A stretch of DNA of 9,236 nt, taken from Alphaproteobacteria bacterium (lineage in GTDB: Bacteria > Pseudomonadota > Alphaproteobacteria > Geminicoccales > Geminicoccaceae). Every line of letters begins with the position of its first letter. The stretch's first letter is position 1. Below, piece by piece: positions 6,341 to 9,236 of this stretch. Location: the NCBI GenBank assembly GCA_026982585.1, contig JALSGW010000370.1, forward strand, positions 1 through 9,236, given 5' to 3'. The notes beneath the pieces were generated by a model that worked only from the letters and a program-made list of their open reading frames with translations, was not told the origin of the DNA and searched no databases. A program made the translations under genes and the position numbers.

Positions 6341-6961
6341 ATGAAGTTCAGCGGGGAGTACCGGATCGAGGCGCCGCGCGAGGTGGTCTGGCGGGCGCTC
6401 AACGATCCGGAGGTGCTGCGGCAGGCCATCCCCGGGTGCGAGGAGCTGCGCCGGCTCTCCGATCACGAATTCGAGGCCCGGGTGGTGGCCAAGGTGGGCC
6501 CCGTCAAGGCCAACTTCTCTGGCCGGGTCCGCCTCGAGGACGTCCAGGCTCCCGAAAGCTACCGGCTTGTCGGCGAGGGCAAGGGCGGCGCCGCCGGCTT
6601 CGCCCGGGGCGCGGCGGTGGTGCAGCTCGTGGAGGTGGACTCGGCGGCGACGGTGCTGCGCTACGAGGCGGACGCCGAGGTCGGCGGCAAGCTCGCCCAG
6701 ATCGGCTCGCGGTTGATCGCCGGCACCGCCAAGAAAATGGCAGACGAGTTCTTCGGCAAGCTCAGCGGGCTGGTGGCCGAACAGGCGGCCGCCCCGGCGC
6801 CGGCACGGCCGGCGGCGGAGACGGAGGCGGCGGCTGCCCCGGCTGGAGAAGCGGCTGCCCCGTCTGAGGAAGAAGAGGTGCCGCTCAGCCGCCGTCCCGC
6901 CTTCTGGCTGGCGGTGGCGGTGGTGGCGCTGCTGTTGCTGTGGTGGCTTTTCGGTGCGTGA
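6341..6961 (+). CDS. coxG: CoxG-like SRPBCC protein with C-terminal membrane anchor
   Basis: The protein has 206 residues. Residues 1-145 form an SRPBCC (START-like) domain of the CO dehydrogenase subunit G family: MKFSGEYRIEAPREVVWRAL at the N-terminus, IPGCEEL at 30-36, and the diagnostic GGKLAQIGSRLIAGTAKKMA run at 115-134. Residues 146-180 are a low-complexity Ala/Pro/Glu linker. Residues 187-204 form one hydrophobic helix ending in WWLFGA, so this is a tail-anchored protein with its domain probably in the cytoplasm. In carboxidotrophs CoxG is implicated in attaching the soluble hydroxylase to the membrane; here that role is inferred. GGAGGT (6330-6335) lies 5 bases before the ATG. It leads coxS by 23 bases and is the first gene of the operon. 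The operon order G-S-L differs from the classic M-S-L. Confidence 0.9.
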   Translation: MKFSGEYRIEAPREVVWRALNDPEVLRQAIPGCEELRRLSDHEFEARVVAKVGPVKANFSGRVRLEDVQAPESYRLVGEGKGGAAGFARGAAVVQLVEVDSAATVLRYEADAEVGGKLAQIGSRLIAGTAKKMADEFFGKLSGLVAEQAAAPAPARPAAETEAAAAPAGEAAAPSEEEEVPLSRRPAFWLAVAVVALLLLWWLFGA

Positions 6962-6984
6962 TGTGTTTGGGGAGGGACGAAGGG

Positions 6985-7458
6985 ATGGCGCTGGTGACGA
7001 TGACGGTGAACGGCGAGCGGGTCAGCCGGGAGGTGGAGCCGCGCACCCTGCTCGTCGAATTCCTGCGCTATGAGCTCGGTCTGACCGGCACCCATGTCGG
7101 CTGCGACACCAGCCAGTGCGGCTGCTGCGTGGTGCAGATCGACGGGGAATCGGTGAAGTCCTGCACGGTGCTGGCGGTGCAGTGCGACGGCGCCGAGGTG
7201 ACCACCATCGAGGGACTCGCCCAGAACGGCGAGCTGCATCCCTTGCAGCGGGCGTTCAACGAGCACCACGGGCTGCAGTGCGGTTTCTGCACGCCGGGCA
7301 TGATCATGAGCGCCCTCGACCTTCTCAAGCGCAATCCCGACCCGAGCGAGCGCGAGGTGCGCGAGTGGCTCGAGGGCAATTTCTGCCGCTGCACGGGCTA
7401 CCACAACATCGTCAAGGCGATTCGCGCGGCGGCGCAACAGATGCGAGCGGCCGGCTGA
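6985..7458 (+). CDS. coxS: Molybdenum hydroxylase small [2Fe-2S] subunit (CoxS type)
   Basis: This 157-residue iron-sulfur subunit passes electrons from the molybdenum site to FAD in the cytoplasm. The N-terminal plant-ferredoxin-like domain has Cys40, Cys45, Cys48 and Cys60 (GCDTSQCGCC then C). The C-terminal four-helix domain carries the second cluster with Cys99, Cys102 (QCGFCTPGM), Cys134 and Cys136 (CRCTGYHN). All eight ligands are present. Residue 47 is an extra cysteine in CGCC, where CGAC is common. I chose the ATG at 6985: GGAGGG (6971-6976) sits 8 bases upstream and the product starts MALVTMTVNG like relatives. The open frame extends to 6940, but that would overlap the coxG end. The medium FAD-binding subunit is expected as a partner but is not seen. 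CoxL follows after 14 bases. Confidence 0.95.
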   Translation: MALVTMTVNGERVSREVEPRTLLVEFLRYELGLTGTHVGCDTSQCGCCVVQIDGESVKSCTVLAVQCDGAEVTTIEGLAQNGELHPLQRAFNEHHGLQCGFCTPGMIMSALDLLKRNPDPSEREVREWLEGNFCRCTGYHNIVKAIRAAAQQMRAAG

Positions 7459-7472
7459 GGGAGGAATCGGCC

Positions 7473-9236
<1,764 letters not shown>

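Overview
The window is a GC-rich, tightly packed bacterial chromosome segment that reads as ordinary housekeeping DNA followed by the start of a molybdenum hydroxylase operon. The gene content and order point to an alphaproteobacterium, perhaps of the Rhodospirillales or Geminicoccales type. The pointers are a UbiK-like factor, a YbjN protein and ProC in one unit, and a membrane-bound CycM-type cytochrome c divergent from a kdsB–prephenate dehydratase pair. This placement is inference from gene families and synteny; no rRNA or other marker is present.

Layout. (1) Bases 1-1743, minus strand: ubiK, then a YbjN-domain gene, then proC, whose last codons lie beyond the left edge. (2) Bases 1950-3116, plus strand: a lone ABC-transporter ATPase of the PotA/polyamine-importer type with no permease or binding-protein gene beside it. 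(3) Bases 3160-4769, minus strand: kdsB followed by a GTGA-overlapping prephenate dehydratase. (4) Bases 4887-6222, plus strand: a membrane-anchored cytochrome c and, one base after its stop, a histidinol-phosphatase-type inositol monophosphatase family gene (hisN). (5) Bases 6341-9236, plus strand: coxG, coxS and coxL, with coxL running off the right edge.

How the genes work together. Regions 1-4 cover proline, phenylalanine and histidine synthesis, Kdo activation for lipopolysaccharide, ubiquinone synthesis support and electron transfer. The cox-type genes probably form one transcript: a good promoter candidate lies just upstream (6258-6286), every gene has a clear ribosome binding site, and the gaps are 23 and 14 bases. 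CoxS carries two [2Fe-2S] clusters, CoxL carries the molybdenum cofactor, and CoxG is a membrane-tethered SRPBCC protein. The CoxL active-site loop is AYRGAGR, not the AYRCSFR of true CO dehydrogenase. It is therefore a form II enzyme whose substrate cannot be read from sequence. The FAD subunit (coxM) is not in the window.

Two genes, proC and coxL, are cut by the window edges. Several genes start at GTG. No mobile elements, CRISPR arrays, tRNA or rRNA genes were seen, and no stretch longer than 300 bases lacks a gene. I found no convincing undescribed system. The most worthwhile leads are the form II hydroxylase, a structured divergent intergenic region at 4801-4850, and the orphan ABC ATPase.
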